From NCBI RefSeq assembly GCF_900105245.1, contig NZ_FNSZ01000001.1, positions 7,190,001 to 7,254,000 of the forward strand: a stretch of 64,000 nucleotides of DNA, read 5' to 3'. The stretch is from Streptomyces sp. 1222.5 (lineage in GTDB: Bacteria; Actinomycetota; Actinomycetes; Streptomycetales; Streptomycetaceae). How positions within the stretch are numbered: the first letter of the stretch is position 1; each line of letters starts with the position of its first letter. Under the pieces are notes generated by a model. That model saw only the letters and a list, made by a program, of their open reading frames with translations. It ran no database searches and was not told the origin of the DNA. Positions 1 to 7,601 of the stretch are shown piece by piece. The translations under genes were made by a program, and so were the position numbers.

Positions 1-240
1 GGGCGCCGCCGTCTGAGCCGCTGCATCCGAGGCGGGAGGGCGGCTCCGCCGATCTCCTGAGCCGCGCTGCGGGACTCGGCCGCCTCCGGCCCCGCCTCAG
101 CCGCCGGGGCCGCCTGCCGCCGGCTCGCGGAGGACTCCGCCTCTCTCTCCCCCCCCGCGGCCCTCGGACAGGTCATCAAGGACTTGCGTCAAGCGGGCTC
201 TGTGCGGTCTGCACCTCTCCCCGCGAGCAGTGCCGCGTCC
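1..240. other. Left edge, no gene recognised
   Basis: Very GC-rich DNA with a C-run and CT-rich stretch near 145-160. I see no reading frame with recognisable protein content. It may hold the 3' flank of the SDR gene and the end or promoter of a gene lying outside the window. Confidence 0.4.
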
Positions 241-1005
241 TCACCCGGCGATCACCGCCGCCGTGGTGCGGCCGCCGTCGACGTCCAGGACGATGCCGTG
301 GACGAAGGAGGACTCGTCCCCGGCCAGGTACACCGCGGCGTCGGCGATGGCCCCGGGGGTGCCCATCCGGCCCGCGGGCGTGCCCTTCATCATGACCTCG
401 GCGCGGTGGGCCTCCCCGGGGGCGGGCGTCTGCACCACGCCCGGGGAGATCGCGTTCACCCGAACCCCGTGCGGGCCGAACTCCGCCGCCCAGGCCCGGG
501 TCAGGGTCTCCATGGCGCCCTTGGTGGAGCTGTAGAGGGCGCCGACCGGGATGCCCAGGCGCGCGATCCAGGAGCCGAGGTTGATGATCGTCCCGCCCCC
601 GGCCTCCACCATGGCGGGCGCGACGGCCGCGGTGAGGAAGAACGGCGCCTTCACATTGACCGCGTACACCTCGTCGAAGGCCTTCTCGTCGGTGGCCGCC
701 GTGGTGTCGCCGGGGTAGATGCCGGCGTTGTTGACCAGCACGTCGACACGGCCGCCGAGAACCCGTGCCGCCTCCCGCGCCAGTGCCGTCGAGGCGGCGG
801 CGCTCCCGTCCAGGTCGGCCCGCAGGAAGTCGGCGAGGCCGCCGCGTGCGCGGATCCCCTCGACGACCTCCCGGCCGCGCTCGGCGCTGCGGCCCGACAC
901 GGCGACATGCGCACCCTCCGCGGCGAACGCCTCCGCGATGGCCCGCCCGATGTTGCTCGTCGCTCCGGTCACCAGGGCAGTCCTGCCCTCAAGTCGCATC
1001 GACAT
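241..1005 (-). CDS. SDR-family NAD(P)-dependent oxidoreductase
   Basis: A classical short-chain dehydrogenase of 254 aa, the usual family length, predicted to be a soluble NAD(P)(H)-dependent oxidoreductase acting on an alcohol or ketone. The N-terminal nucleotide motif TGATSNIG, the NNAG motif and a Y-S-S-T-K active site (YxxxK) are all visible, and the C-terminus has the usual VDGG. The ATG at 1005 is preceded by GGAG with 6 nt spacing; a second ATG lies two codons inside. The gene is divergent from a PadR-type regulator (1210-1836), with two dyads between them, so local control by that regulator is likely. The substrate cannot be told from sequence. Confidence 0.9.
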   Translation of the reverse strand: MSMRLEGRTALVTGATSNIGRAIAEAFAAEGAHVAVSGRSAERGREVVEGIRARGGLADFLRADLDGSAAASTALAREAARVLGGRVDVLVNNAGIYPGDTTAATDEKAFDEVYAVNVKAPFFLTAAVAPAMVEAGGGTIINLGSWIARLGIPVGALYSSTKGAMETLTRAWAAEFGPHGVRVNAISPGVVQTPAPGEAHRAEVMMKGTPAGRMGTPGAIADAAVYLAGDESSFVHGIVLDVDGGRTTAAVIAG

Positions 1006-1069
1006 GATCCACTCCGTTGCTCGGTTCTCTCGGTTCCCTCGGTGCGAAGCCACTCTGCGAGCCAAAAAA

Positions 1070-1085
1070 TGGACCTGCAAGTCCA
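1070..1085. promoter_or_regulatory. Dyad TGGACCTGCAAGTCCA, candidate operator
   Basis: A 16-bp palindrome with one mismatched pair, flanked by A-runs, about 65 bp upstream of the SDR start. Its position fits an operator for the SDR promoter; the binding protein is unknown. Confidence 0.35.
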
Positions 1086-1139
1086 GAAAACCCCTGTGCC
1101 CCAGGTGGATCGGGGGTTGTCGGGCGATCGGTTCCGATA

Positions 1140-1164
1140 TATCGTTGAGCCATCGCGAACGATA
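1140..1164. promoter_or_regulatory. Inverted repeat TATCGTT-N11-AACGATA, candidate PadR operator
   Basis: Perfect 7-bp arms with an 11-bp spacer, beginning inside a CGATATATCG palindrome, 46 bp upstream of the PadR-family start. PadR regulators usually bind AT-containing dyads in their own promoter. Autoregulation is inferred. Confidence 0.45.
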
Positions 1165-1209
1165 CGCGATGCATACGTGACAGATCATCGGTGGAATGGA
1201 GTGATCGCG

Positions 1210-1836
1210 ATGCGTTCCCACGGATACGAGCGTGGACATCGGCACGAGGGTCCCGGCCACTGGGGCCAGGGCGGCTTCGAGGGCCGGCGGGCGGCTTTCG
1301 GGCCCTTCGGTCCCGGCGGCCCGGGTTTCGGCCCGGGCGGGCCCGGATTCGGTCCCGGCCCCTGGGGGCCGCGAGGACGCGGAGGCCCGCGAGGAAGGGC
1401 GCGGCGAGGTGACGTGCGCGCCTCGATCCTGGCCCTGCTCAAGGAGCGGCCCATGCACGGCTACGAGATGATCCAGGAGATCGCCGAACGCAGCGGCGGC
1501 GCGTGGAAGCCGAGCCCCGGCTCGGTCTACCCCACGCTGCAACTGCTGGAGGACGAGGGCCTGATCGCCAGCGAGAGCGAGGGTGGCAAGAAGCTGTTCT
1601 CCCTCACGGACACCGGCCGCAGCGCCGTCGAGGAGGGTCCGGAGGCCCCCTGGGAGGAGGCCTCGCGCGGGGTCGACTGGGAGGCCCTCAGTGAGATCCG
1701 TCAGGCCGGCTTCGGGCTGATGGAGGCCTTCGGTCAGGTCTGGAGGACCGGCAGCAAGGAGCAGCGCGAGAAGGCGCTGACCGTCATCAACGACGCCCGC
1801 AAGAAGCTGTACCTCATCCTGGCCGACGAGCACTGA
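1210..1836 (+). CDS. PadR-family transcriptional regulator with Gly/Pro-rich N-terminus
   Basis: This 208-aa protein has a PadR winged-helix domain (about residues 65-140; motifs LALLKERPMHGYEM and PGSVYPTLQLLEDEGL) and a short helical C-terminal dimerisation region. PadR proteins are usually repressors of a neighbouring gene. The first ~60 residues are a Gly/Pro/Phe-rich low-complexity segment (GPGGPGFGP repeats) ending in RGRARRG, a disordered basic leader common in actinobacterial PadR proteins. The ATG at 1210 has GGAG 8 nt upstream; an in-frame GTG at 1201 is part of that ribosome binding site. It is divergent from the SDR gene, its likely target. Confidence 0.9.
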   Translation: MRSHGYERGHRHEGPGHWGQGGFEGRRAAFGPFGPGGPGFGPGGPGFGPGPWGPRGRGGPRGRARRGDVRASILALLKERPMHGYEMIQEIAERSGGAWKPSPGSVYPTLQLLEDEGLIASESEGGKKLFSLTDTGRSAVEEGPEAPWEEASRGVDWEALSEIRQAGFGLMEAFGQVWRTGSKEQREKALTVINDARKKLYLILADEH

Positions 1837-1846
1837 GCGAACGGCC

Positions 1847-1887
1847 GTGAAGGCGCCTCGCGCGATACCCGCGCGGGGCGCCTTCAC
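1847..1887. terminator. Bidirectional hairpin terminator
   Basis: GTGAAGGCGCC (1847-1857) pairs perfectly with GGCGCCTTCAC (1877-1887). It sits between the convergent PadR and SRPBCC genes and can serve both. Confidence 0.75.
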
Positions 1888-1897
1888 GTGTCCCGGC

Positions 1898-2326
1898 TCA
1901 GGTCACCAGACCGTCCAGCTTGCGCAGCGACTCGTTCAGGGCGGCCGTCGCGGAGTCCTTGAGCTTGCCCGCCATCAACGACACCGCGGCGCCCGTGAAC
2001 TCGCCGTCGATGCGAAGGGTCGTGGCCTCCCCGTCGGGGGTGAGCGTGTAGCGGGTGGCGACGGTCACCGCCATCGGGCCCTTGCCGCGGATCGCGAGCA
2101 CCCTGGCCGGCTCCAGCTCCTCGATGGTCCAGTCGACCTCCGCGGGGAAGCCCATCAGCTTCATGTTCTCCTGGAACGTCCCGCCGACCGCCAGCGTCTT
2201 CGGGCCCCCCTCGGGGAAGCTGGTGTGGGTCGCGTTCCACTCCGGGTACGACGGCCAGTCGGTGAGCTGGGCCCACACCTTCTCCGCCGGCGCCTGGATG
2301 CGTGCCTCCGCGCTGACTTCGGCCAT
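1898..2326 (-). CDS. SRPBCC-family protein (Rv0910-like)
   Basis: A 142-aa START/Bet v1-like (SRPBCC) protein beginning with the family-typical pattern 'AEVSAEARIQAPAEKVWAQL' and a WPSYPEWN segment. These proteins form a hydrophobic ligand cavity. The closest annotated subgroup is Rv0910-like, labelled a toxin in M. tuberculosis, but no Rv0909-like antitoxin gene is adjacent here, so toxin activity is doubtful; a polyketide/lipid-binding role is as plausible. Its upstream region carries a dyad (2403-2417) nearly identical to one upstream of the PKS operon at 42.7 kb. Ends at the shared terminator with the PadR gene. Confidence 0.8.
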   Translation of the reverse strand: MAEVSAEARIQAPAEKVWAQLTDWPSYPEWNATHTSFPEGGPKTLAVGGTFQENMKLMGFPAEVDWTIEELEPARVLAIRGKGPMAVTVATRYTLTPDGEATTLRIDGEFTGAAVSLMAGKLKDSATAALNESLRKLDGLVT

Positions 2327-2402
2327 GCGACCACCCCTTCGGGTCGGGCGTATCGGGCTACGGTGTCGCGGAAAGTAGCCGCAGAGGCGTGAACATTCAA
2401 TA

Positions 2403-2417
2403 CTGATGAACCGTCAG
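2403..2417. promoter_or_regulatory. Dyad CTGATGAACCGTCAG, candidate operator
   Basis: A 15-bp imperfect dyad 77-91 bp upstream of the SRPBCC start. Read on the minus strand it is CTGACGGTTCATCAG, which matches the dyad at 42684-42698 at 14 of 15 positions. TetR-type binding is a guess based on size and symmetry. Confidence 0.45.
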
Positions 2418-2602
2418 GATGGCGGCTGAGAGACGGACTCGGGCGAGCCGCCGAGCGCCGGCCGGGTCCCGTGTCCTGGCCGACCCGGCCAGATCTCCTC
2501 CGTAAGGATGAGATTCCGGCCGGGGTTGTCCACTCGCTGCGGGACGCCGGAATGGTTCCCCTCGTGGATGACGCCCCCCGTTGTGGCTGATGAGGTGGGG
2601 AT

Positions 2603-3253
2603 GTGCAACCCCGTACAGCCCCCCTTGCCGCCCGGGACGAGGCGGCTGCGCACTTCGCGGACGATGCAGGGCTCGACGCCGAGCCGGCAGCGGTGCTCGC
2701 CGGTGCCCGCCGCAGGGCGGTCCGGGACGGGGACCGCCAGATCGACACCGCCCATCTGCTGCACTCCCTCCTGGAGCACGACCCCCAGGTGCGTGCCGCC
2801 GTCGGCGGGTCACCCCGGCTCGTCCGGCTGTTCGGCTATCTCGTGCAGCGCAGCATCGGCTACGGACTGCGCTGGCAGGGCACGGTGGAGGACTCCGGGG
2901 CGCCGGCCGAATCCCGCACCTCGGCCAGGCCGACCGGGCCGCCCGCCTCCGCCGCTGGTGCCGATCCTCCCGCCCTTGCGGTTCCGGCCGCTCGCGCCGC
3001 GCACGGCGGGCTCCGGGACGGCGCGGGCTGGTCGCCCTCCGCGGCCGCCGCCCTCGCCAGGGCTCGCGAGCGTGCCACCCGCCGGGGCGAGGACCGGGTC
3101 ACCGGCACCGACCTGTTCGTCGCGCTCCTCGCCGACCCCCGGTCCCGCGCCGTCGAAGTCCTCGGACGCGCCGGCATCCCCGCGGGGGAACTGACCGCCC
3201 GGATCGAGAGCGCCGCCGAGCAGCCCCCCGGCGGCGATACGGCGACCTGCTGA
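2603..3253 (+). CDS. Stand-alone Clp N-terminal (repeat) domain protein
   Basis: A 216-aa protein with two copies of the Clp N repeat: about residues 25-85 (IDTAHLLHSLLEHDP) and 145-205 (VTGTDLFVALLADP). They are joined by an Ala/Pro/Gly-rich linker. No AAA+ ATPase module follows, so it is not a ClpC/ClpB chaperone; in those enzymes the N domain binds substrates and adaptors. Such short ClpN proteins are common in Streptomyces, and a role as adaptor or decoy is only inferred. GTG 2603 is preceded by GAGG about 7 nt upstream. The last codons lie in the first copy of a 34-bp tandem duplication. Confidence 0.8.
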   Translation: MQPRTAPLAARDEAAAHFADDAGLDAEPAAVLAGARRRAVRDGDRQIDTAHLLHSLLEHDPQVRAAVGGSPRLVRLFGYLVQRSIGYGLRWQGTVEDSGAPAESRTSARPTGPPASAAGADPPALAVPAARAAHGGLRDGAGWSPSAAAALARARERATRRGEDRVTGTDLFVALLADPRSRAVEVLGRAGIPAGELTARIESAAEQPPGGDTATC

Positions 3254-3296
3254 CGCTCCGGCCGACGGCGATACGGCGACCTGTTGACGCTCCGGC
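3233..3296. repeat. 34-bp tandem duplication
   Basis: Two copies of a 30-bp sequence beginning GGCGATACGGCGACCTG (3233 and 3267), differing at one base. Copy one contains the stop of the ClpN gene. It looks like a recent slippage or recombination duplication of the gene's 3' end. Confidence 0.85.
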
Positions 3297-3378
3297 GCCC
3301 GGCGCGGCAGCCCGTCCACCAGCTGAGACAGGTGTCAACGGTGGTGACGCTCCTGTCTTCTCCTGTCATCATGTGCCG

Positions 3379-4377
3379 GTGCATACGTCAGTGAGCAGTC
3401 AGGGCGGCCGCGGCAAGGGCGTCGGGCTCGGTCTCGCGCTCGCCTCGGCCCTGGCCTTCGGCGGGTCCGGAGTGGCCGCCAAGCCGTTGATCGAGGCGGG
3501 TCTGGACCCGCTCCACGTGGTGTGGCTGCGGGTGACCGGCGCTGCCCTGGTCATGCTGCCGCTCGCCGTGCGGCACCGCGCCCTGCTGCGCCGCCGTCCC
3601 GCGCTGCTCGCCGGCTTCGGGCTGCTCGCGGTCGCCGGTGTGCAGGCCTGCTACTTCGCCGCGCTCTCCCGCATCCCGGTGGGCGTGGCACTGCTCGTCG
3701 AGTACCTGGCCCCCGCCCTCGTCCTCGGCTGGGTGCGGTTCGTGCAGCGGCGGCCCGTCACCCGTGCCGCCGCGCTCGGTGTGGTCCTCGCGGCCGGCGG
3801 TCTCGCCTGCGTGGTCGAGGTCTGGTCCGGGCTGAGCTTCGACGCGCTGGGCCTGCTGCTCGCGCTCGGCGCGGCCTGCTGCCAGGTCGGCTACTTCGTC
3901 CTCTCCGACCAGGGCAGCGACGCGGGCGACGAGGCCCCCGACCCGCTCGGGGTCATCGCCTACGGGCTCCTCGTCGGCGCCGCCGTGCTGACGGTCGTCG
4001 CCCGCCCCTGGGGCATGGACTGGCCGGTGCTGGCCGGTTCCGCGCACCTCAACGGCACCACCGTGCCGGCGTTCGCGCTGCTGGCGTGGATCGTGCTGAT
4101 CGCCACGGTCACCGCCTACGTCACCGGAGTGCTCTCCGTGCGGCGGCTGTCCCCCCAGGTCGCCGGTGTCGTCGCCTGCCTGGAAGCGGTGATCGCGACC
4201 GTGCTGGCCTGGGTGCTGCTCGGCGAGCACCTGTCCGCACCGCAGATCGCGGGCGGGGCGATCGTGCTGGTCGGCGCGTTCATCGCCCAGTCCTCCGCGC
4301 CCGCCGACGGCTCGCCGCGGCCGGTCGCCCAGGGTGGTGCGGAACTGGAGTTGTCCGCCCGCGGTACAGCGGCCTAG
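3379..4377 (+). CDS. EamA/DMT-family exporter (first of pair)
   Basis: A drug/metabolite transporter of about 332 aa with ten hydrophobic segments arranged as two EamA repeats; the second repeat ends in the typical LEAVIATVLAWVLLGE and IVLVGAFIAQS. DMT proteins usually export amino acids or other small metabolites across the cytoplasmic membrane. No clear ribosome binding site is present. GTG 3379 follows a weak CATCAT by 6 nt; GTG 3373 and GTG 3391 are alternatives. A second EamA gene follows at 4570 after a structured leader. The stop codon TAG (4375) is also the first half of that leader's -10 hexamer. Confidence 0.85.
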   Translation: MHTSVSSQGGRGKGVGLGLALASALAFGGSGVAAKPLIEAGLDPLHVVWLRVTGAALVMLPLAVRHRALLRRRPALLAGFGLLAVAGVQACYFAALSRIPVGVALLVEYLAPALVLGWVRFVQRRPVTRAAALGVVLAAGGLACVVEVWSGLSFDALGLLLALGAACCQVGYFVLSDQGSDAGDEAPDPLGVIAYGLLVGAAVLTVVARPWGMDWPVLAGSAHLNGTTVPAFALLAWIVLIATVTAYVTGVLSVRRLSPQVAGVVACLEAVIATVLAWVLLGEHLSAPQIAGGAIVLVGAFIAQSSAPADGSPRPVAQGGAELELSARGTAA

Positions 4378-4380
4378 GGT
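4351..4380 (+). promoter_or_regulatory. Promoter TTGTCC-N18-TAGGGT for leaderless uORF
   Basis: Good -35 (4351-4356) and -10 (4375-4380) with 18-bp spacing, lying inside the 3' end of the first EamA gene. The -10 ends 7 nt before an ATG (4388), the leaderless arrangement seen repeatedly in this window. Confidence 0.5.
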
Positions 4381-4387
4381 GCTGGAC

Positions 4388-4429
4388 ATGGCGTCTGACG
4401 CACTCGTCCTCCCGCCCCCGGCCGTCTGA
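4388..4429 (+). CDS. Candidate 13-aa leader peptide (uORF)
   Basis: ATG..TGA encoding MASDALVLPPPAV. It begins 7 nt after a well-formed -10 hexamer, so it would be translated as a leaderless message, and contains three consecutive proline codons, a ribosome-stalling context. The TGA overlaps the first of two hairpins. Peptide expression is unproven; a chance ORF of this size is possible. Confidence 0.35.
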   Translation: MASDALVLPPPAV

Positions 4430-4469
4430 GGCGGGCCTCCGGTACACACGCCCGGCGCATCCGCGCCGG
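4428..4469 (+). promoter_or_regulatory. Two leader hairpins upstream of second EamA gene
   Basis: Hairpin 1 is GAGGC-GG-GCCTC (4428-4439), overlapping the uORF stop. Hairpin 2 is CCCGGCGC-ATCC-GCGCCGGG (4450-4469). With the proline-rich uORF this resembles an attenuation leader; no U-tract follows hairpin 2. Confidence 0.4.
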
Positions 4470-4569
4470 GTACGACGGTGCAGCCCGCAGATGAAGTCCG
4501 CGCGCCCCGCCCGAACGGGTCGCCCTCGAACTTCCGCGCCACCGTGCGCGCTTCTGCGGAGAGAATCCC

Positions 4570-5511
4570 TTGTCGAACGTCGCATCCGGCCTGCCCGTGG
4601 GGCGTGGCCTGCTCTATCTGATCATCACCGGTGCCGCCTGGGGCACCGCCGGCGCCGCAGCCTCGCTGGTCTACCGGACCAGCGACATGGGCGCCTTCGG
4701 GCTGTCCTTCTGGCGCTGTGCGCTGGGGCTCCTGCTGTTGCTGGCCGGGCGCGGGCTGCGCCCGTGCGTCCGCCCGGCCACCGTCGAAGCCCCGCGCCGC
4801 CGGGCCGGCCGCGCGGTGGCCACCGGCCTGGGCCTCGCGGTGTTCCAGACCGCCTACTTCGCGGCCGTCGAGTCCACCGGACTGGCCGTGGCCACCGTCG
4901 TCACGCTCGGCGCGGGCCCCGTGCTGATCGCGCTCGCTGCCCGGCTCCTGCTGGGGGAGCGGCTCGGCGCCGGGGGCGTCCTGGCCGTCGCCGGTGCGCT
5001 CGGCGGGCTGGCGGTCCTCACCTTCGGCGGCTCGGCCGCGACCGTCCGCCCGGCCGGTGTGCTGCTGGCGCTGGTGTCGGCGGCGGGGTACGGCGCCATG
5101 ACCCTGCTCACCCGCTGGTGGGGCCGGGACGGCAGTGCCGACGCGTCCGACACCACCGTGGGGGCGTTCGCCGTGACCGCCCTGTGCCTGCTGCCGTTCG
5201 CGCTGCACGAGGGCCTGCTGCCGCACACCGCCCATCCGGCGCGGCTGCTGTGGCTGCTGCTGTACACCGCGGCCGTGCCGACGGCTCTGGCGTACGCGCT
5301 CTACTTCGCGGGTGCGGCCGTCGTACGGTCCGCCACCGTGTCCGTGATCATGCTGCTGGAGCCGGTGACCGCGGCCGTGCTCGCCGTGGCCCTGCTCGGC
5401 GAGCGGCTCACCGCGGCCACCGCGGCCGGCACCCTGCTCCTGCTCGGCGCGGTCGTCGGACTCGCCGTGAGCGAGGCACGCGGGGCCCGGCGGGAGCCCG
5501 CGCCGGTGTGA
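4570..5511 (+). CDS. EamA/DMT-family exporter (second of pair)
   Basis: A 313-aa integral membrane protein with two EamA repeats and about ten membrane segments; conserved pieces include GAAWGTAGAAASLVY and EPVTAAVLAVALLGERL. It probably exports a small metabolite. The start is TTG 4570 preceded by GGAGAG with a 6-nt gap, and no better start exists upstream. About 190 nt of leader separate it from the previous EamA gene and hold a uORF and two hairpins, suggesting its own regulated transcription. Substrate unknown. Confidence 0.88.
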   Translation: MSNVASGLPVGRGLLYLIITGAAWGTAGAAASLVYRTSDMGAFGLSFWRCALGLLLLLAGRGLRPCVRPATVEAPRRRAGRAVATGLGLAVFQTAYFAAVESTGLAVATVVTLGAGPVLIALAARLLLGERLGAGGVLAVAGALGGLAVLTFGGSAATVRPAGVLLALVSAAGYGAMTLLTRWWGRDGSADASDTTVGAFAVTALCLLPFALHEGLLPHTAHPARLLWLLLYTAAVPTALAYALYFAGAAVVRSATVSVIMLLEPVTAAVLAVALLGERLTAATAAGTLLLLGAVVGLAVSEARGARREPAPV

Positions 5512-5539
5512 CCCGCGGGCCCACCGGCCGCGGTGTCCG

Positions 5540-6220
5540 TCACGGAGCCGACAGGTAGTCAGGCAGTTCGACGCCGGGCGCGAGGTCGGCGTTGGCGACG
5601 GGGGTTTCGTAGCCCTTGCGGAGCGGGACGACCCCGGCCCAGTGGGGGAGGTCCAGGTCCTCCGGCTCGTCGTTGGCGCCGCCGGTGCGGACCTTGGCCG
5701 ACACCTCCCGGAGGTCCAGGCGGATCACCGCGGTGGCGGCGAGCTCCTTCTTGTTCGCGGGCCGGGAGTCGGCGGCGCGGCCCGCGACGACGTGGTCCAC
5801 CAGCGCGTCCAGGGCCAGTCGCCGCTCCTCGGGGTCGGTGACCTCGTGCGCGACGCCGTGCACCACGACCGAGCGGTAGTTGATCGAGTGGTGGAAGGCC
5901 GACCGGGCCAGCACCAGCCCGTCGACGTGGGTGACCGTGAGGCACACCCGCAGGCCCGGGTCGGCCTGGCCGGTCATCCGCAGCGGGCGCGAGCCGGTGG
6001 ACCCGTGGATGTAGAGGCGCTCGCCGACCCGGCCGTACAGCGTCGGCAGCACCACCGGCGCCCCGTCGCGGACGAAGCCGAGGTGGCAGACGTATCCCTC
6101 GTCGAGTATCGCGTGGACCAGTTCCTTGTCGTACGACGCCCGGTCCGCGGAGCGCGTGGGGACGGTGCGGTCGGTCGGCGTGTAGGCGGTGGTCCGCGCT
6201 TCCTCGGTCGTGCCCTGCAT
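5540..6220 (-). CDS. FMN-binding split-barrel (pyridoxamine 5'-phosphate oxidase-like) protein
   Basis: A 226-aa flavin-binding split-barrel protein of the NimA/PPOX-like group (GYVCHLGFVRDGAPVVLPTLYG early; FHHSINYRSVVVHG in the middle). Members bind FMN or related flavins and reduce or bind small molecules; true PNP oxidase activity is not implied. An excellent AGGAGGG lies upstream of the ATG at 6220. It is divergent from a MocR/PdxR-type regulator with only ~50 bp between them, and a perfect 12-bp palindrome lies in that gap. This pairing is common, and the regulator probably controls this gene in response to PLP or an amino compound. Confidence 0.88.
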   Translation of the reverse strand: MQGTTEEARTTAYTPTDRTVPTRSADRASYDKELVHAILDEGYVCHLGFVRDGAPVVLPTLYGRVGERLYIHGSTGSRPLRMTGQADPGLRVCLTVTHVDGLVLARSAFHHSINYRSVVVHGVAHEVTDPEERRLALDALVDHVVAGRAADSRPANKKELAATAVIRLDLREVSAKVRTGGANDEPEDLDLPHWAGVVPLRKGYETPVANADLAPGVELPDYLSAP

Positions 6221-6246
6221 GAGGGGTCCCTCCTGGCGGTCTCTAT

Positions 6247-6258
6247 TGCACTAGTGCA
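6247..6258. promoter_or_regulatory. Palindrome TGCACTAGTGCA, candidate MocR operator
   Basis: A perfect 12-bp palindrome in the divergent promoter, overlapping the CATAAT hexamer (6257-6262) that is the probable -10 of the MocR gene. Suits autoregulation and control of the divergent flavoprotein gene. Confidence 0.55.
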
Positions 6259-6269
6259 TAATGGGCTTT

Positions 6270-7601
6270 GTGCTAGGAGAGTATCGGATCCAAGGACGGG
6301 GCGCAGCCGAGATTGCCGCCGGTGTGGAGCGCGCGGTGGGCTCGGGCGAGCTGCGGCCAGGGCAACCCCTGCCTCCCATGCGGGAGTTGGCGGCCCAGCT
6401 GGGGGTGAACGCGAACACGGTCGCGGCCGCCTATCGCATCCTGCGGGAACGCGGGGTGATCGAGACGGCCGGCCGCCGGGGGAGCCGGGTCCGGCCCAAG
6501 CCGGCCACCACCGGCCGTGAGGAACTCCGGGTGGAGGTACCCGCGGGTGGCCGCGACCTGGCCACCGGCAACCCCGATCCGGCCCTGTTGCCCCGCCTCG
6601 CACCGGTCCTGGCCGCGGCGGCCGAGCAGGGCGACCACCGGCCCGTCCTCTACGGAGACGATCCCGTCGACGCGGAACTCGCCCGCCTCGCGCGTGCCGA
6701 GTTCGACGCCGACGGCCTGCCGGCGGGACCGGTGACGGTCACCTCCGGCTCCCTGGACGCCATCGAACGCGTCCTCGCCGCCCACCTCAGGCCGGGCGAC
6801 GCGGTCGCCCTGGAGGACCCCGGCTGGGGCAGCGTCCTCGACCTGGTCCCCGCTCTCGGGCTGCGCACGGTCCCCGTCGGTGTCGACGACGACGGACCGC
6901 GCCCCGACGACCTGCGCCGCGCCCTGGAGGCCGGGGCCCGCGCCCTCATCGTCACCGACCGCGCGCAGAACCCGACCGGCGCCTCCGTGACCGCGTCGCG
7001 CGCGCACGACCTGCGGGCGGTGCTGCGCGAGCACCCGGAGACCCTGCTCATCGAGGACGACCACGGCCACGGCATCGTCGACCTGCCGCTGCACCCGCTC
7101 GCCGGCGTCACCCGTCACTGGGCCTTCGTCCGCTCCGCCGCCAAGGCCTACGGCCCCGACCTGCGACTCGCCGTCCTCACCGGCGACGGCGTCACCGTCG
7201 ACCGGGTGCGGGGCAGGCAGCGCCTCGGCCCCGGCTGGGTGAGCCTGCTGCTGCAGCGGGCCGTGGTCCGGCTGTGGGCGGACGGCGCGGTCGACCGGGC
7301 GGCGGTGGCGCAGTCGTACGGCGCCCGCCGGAACGCCCTCGTCGACGCGCTGGCGGCGCACGGGGTCACGGCGCACGGCCGCAGCGGGATGAACGTGTGG
7401 GTGCCCGTACCCGACGAGACCGGCGCGGTGGCCCGCCTCCTCCAGGCGGGATGGGCGGTCGCCCCGGGCGCCCGCTTCCGGCTGGCGTCCCCGCCCGGCA
7501 TCCGCATCACCCTCTCACCCCTCACCCCCGAGGACATCGCCCCGCTTGCGGCCGCGGTGGCGACAGCGGTCCGCCCCTCCCCGATCCGCGTCTACGGCTA
7601 G
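6270..7601 (+). CDS. MocR/PdxR-family regulator (GntR HTH + aminotransferase)
   Basis: A 443-aa fusion of a GntR winged helix (about residues 10-75; PMRELAAQLGVNANTVAAAYRIL) to a fold-type I aminotransferase domain (about 95-440). The PLP-binding lysine sits in SAAKAYGPDLRL (about K292), and NPTG is present. MocR proteins use the PLP domain as an effector sensor and normally regulate a divergent gene, here the flavin-binding protein. An ATG at 6261 has no ribosome binding site. CATAAT (6257-6262) ends 7 nt before GTG 6270, matching the leaderless starts elsewhere, so I prefer 6270. Its last ~30 bp and following sequence resemble the unit of the adjacent repeat array. Confidence 0.9.
   Translation: MLGEYRIQGRGAAEIAAGVERAVGSGELRPGQPLPPMRELAAQLGVNANTVAAAYRILRERGVIETAGRRGSRVRPKPATTGREELRVEVPAGGRDLATGNPDPALLPRLAPVLAAAAEQGDHRPVLYGDDPVDAELARLARAEFDADGLPAGPVTVTSGSLDAIERVLAAHLRPGDAVALEDPGWGSVLDLVPALGLRTVPVGVDDDGPRPDDLRRALEAGARALIVTDRAQNPTGASVTASRAHDLRAVLREHPETLLIEDDHGHGIVDLPLHPLAGVTRHWAFVRSAAKAYGPDLRLAVLTGDGVTVDRVRGRQRLGPGWVSLLLQRAVVRLWADGAVDRAAVAQSYGARRNALVDALAAHGVTAHGRSGMNVWVPVPDETGAVARLLQAGWAVAPGARFRLASPPGIRITLSPLTPEDIAPLAAAVATAVRPSPIRVYG

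Noticed and set aside
1898..2326. Toxin of a toxin-antitoxin pair
   Set aside because: The Rv0910-like family name suggests it, but no antitoxin gene is adjacent and the SRPBCC fold is also common in lipid and polyketide binding.
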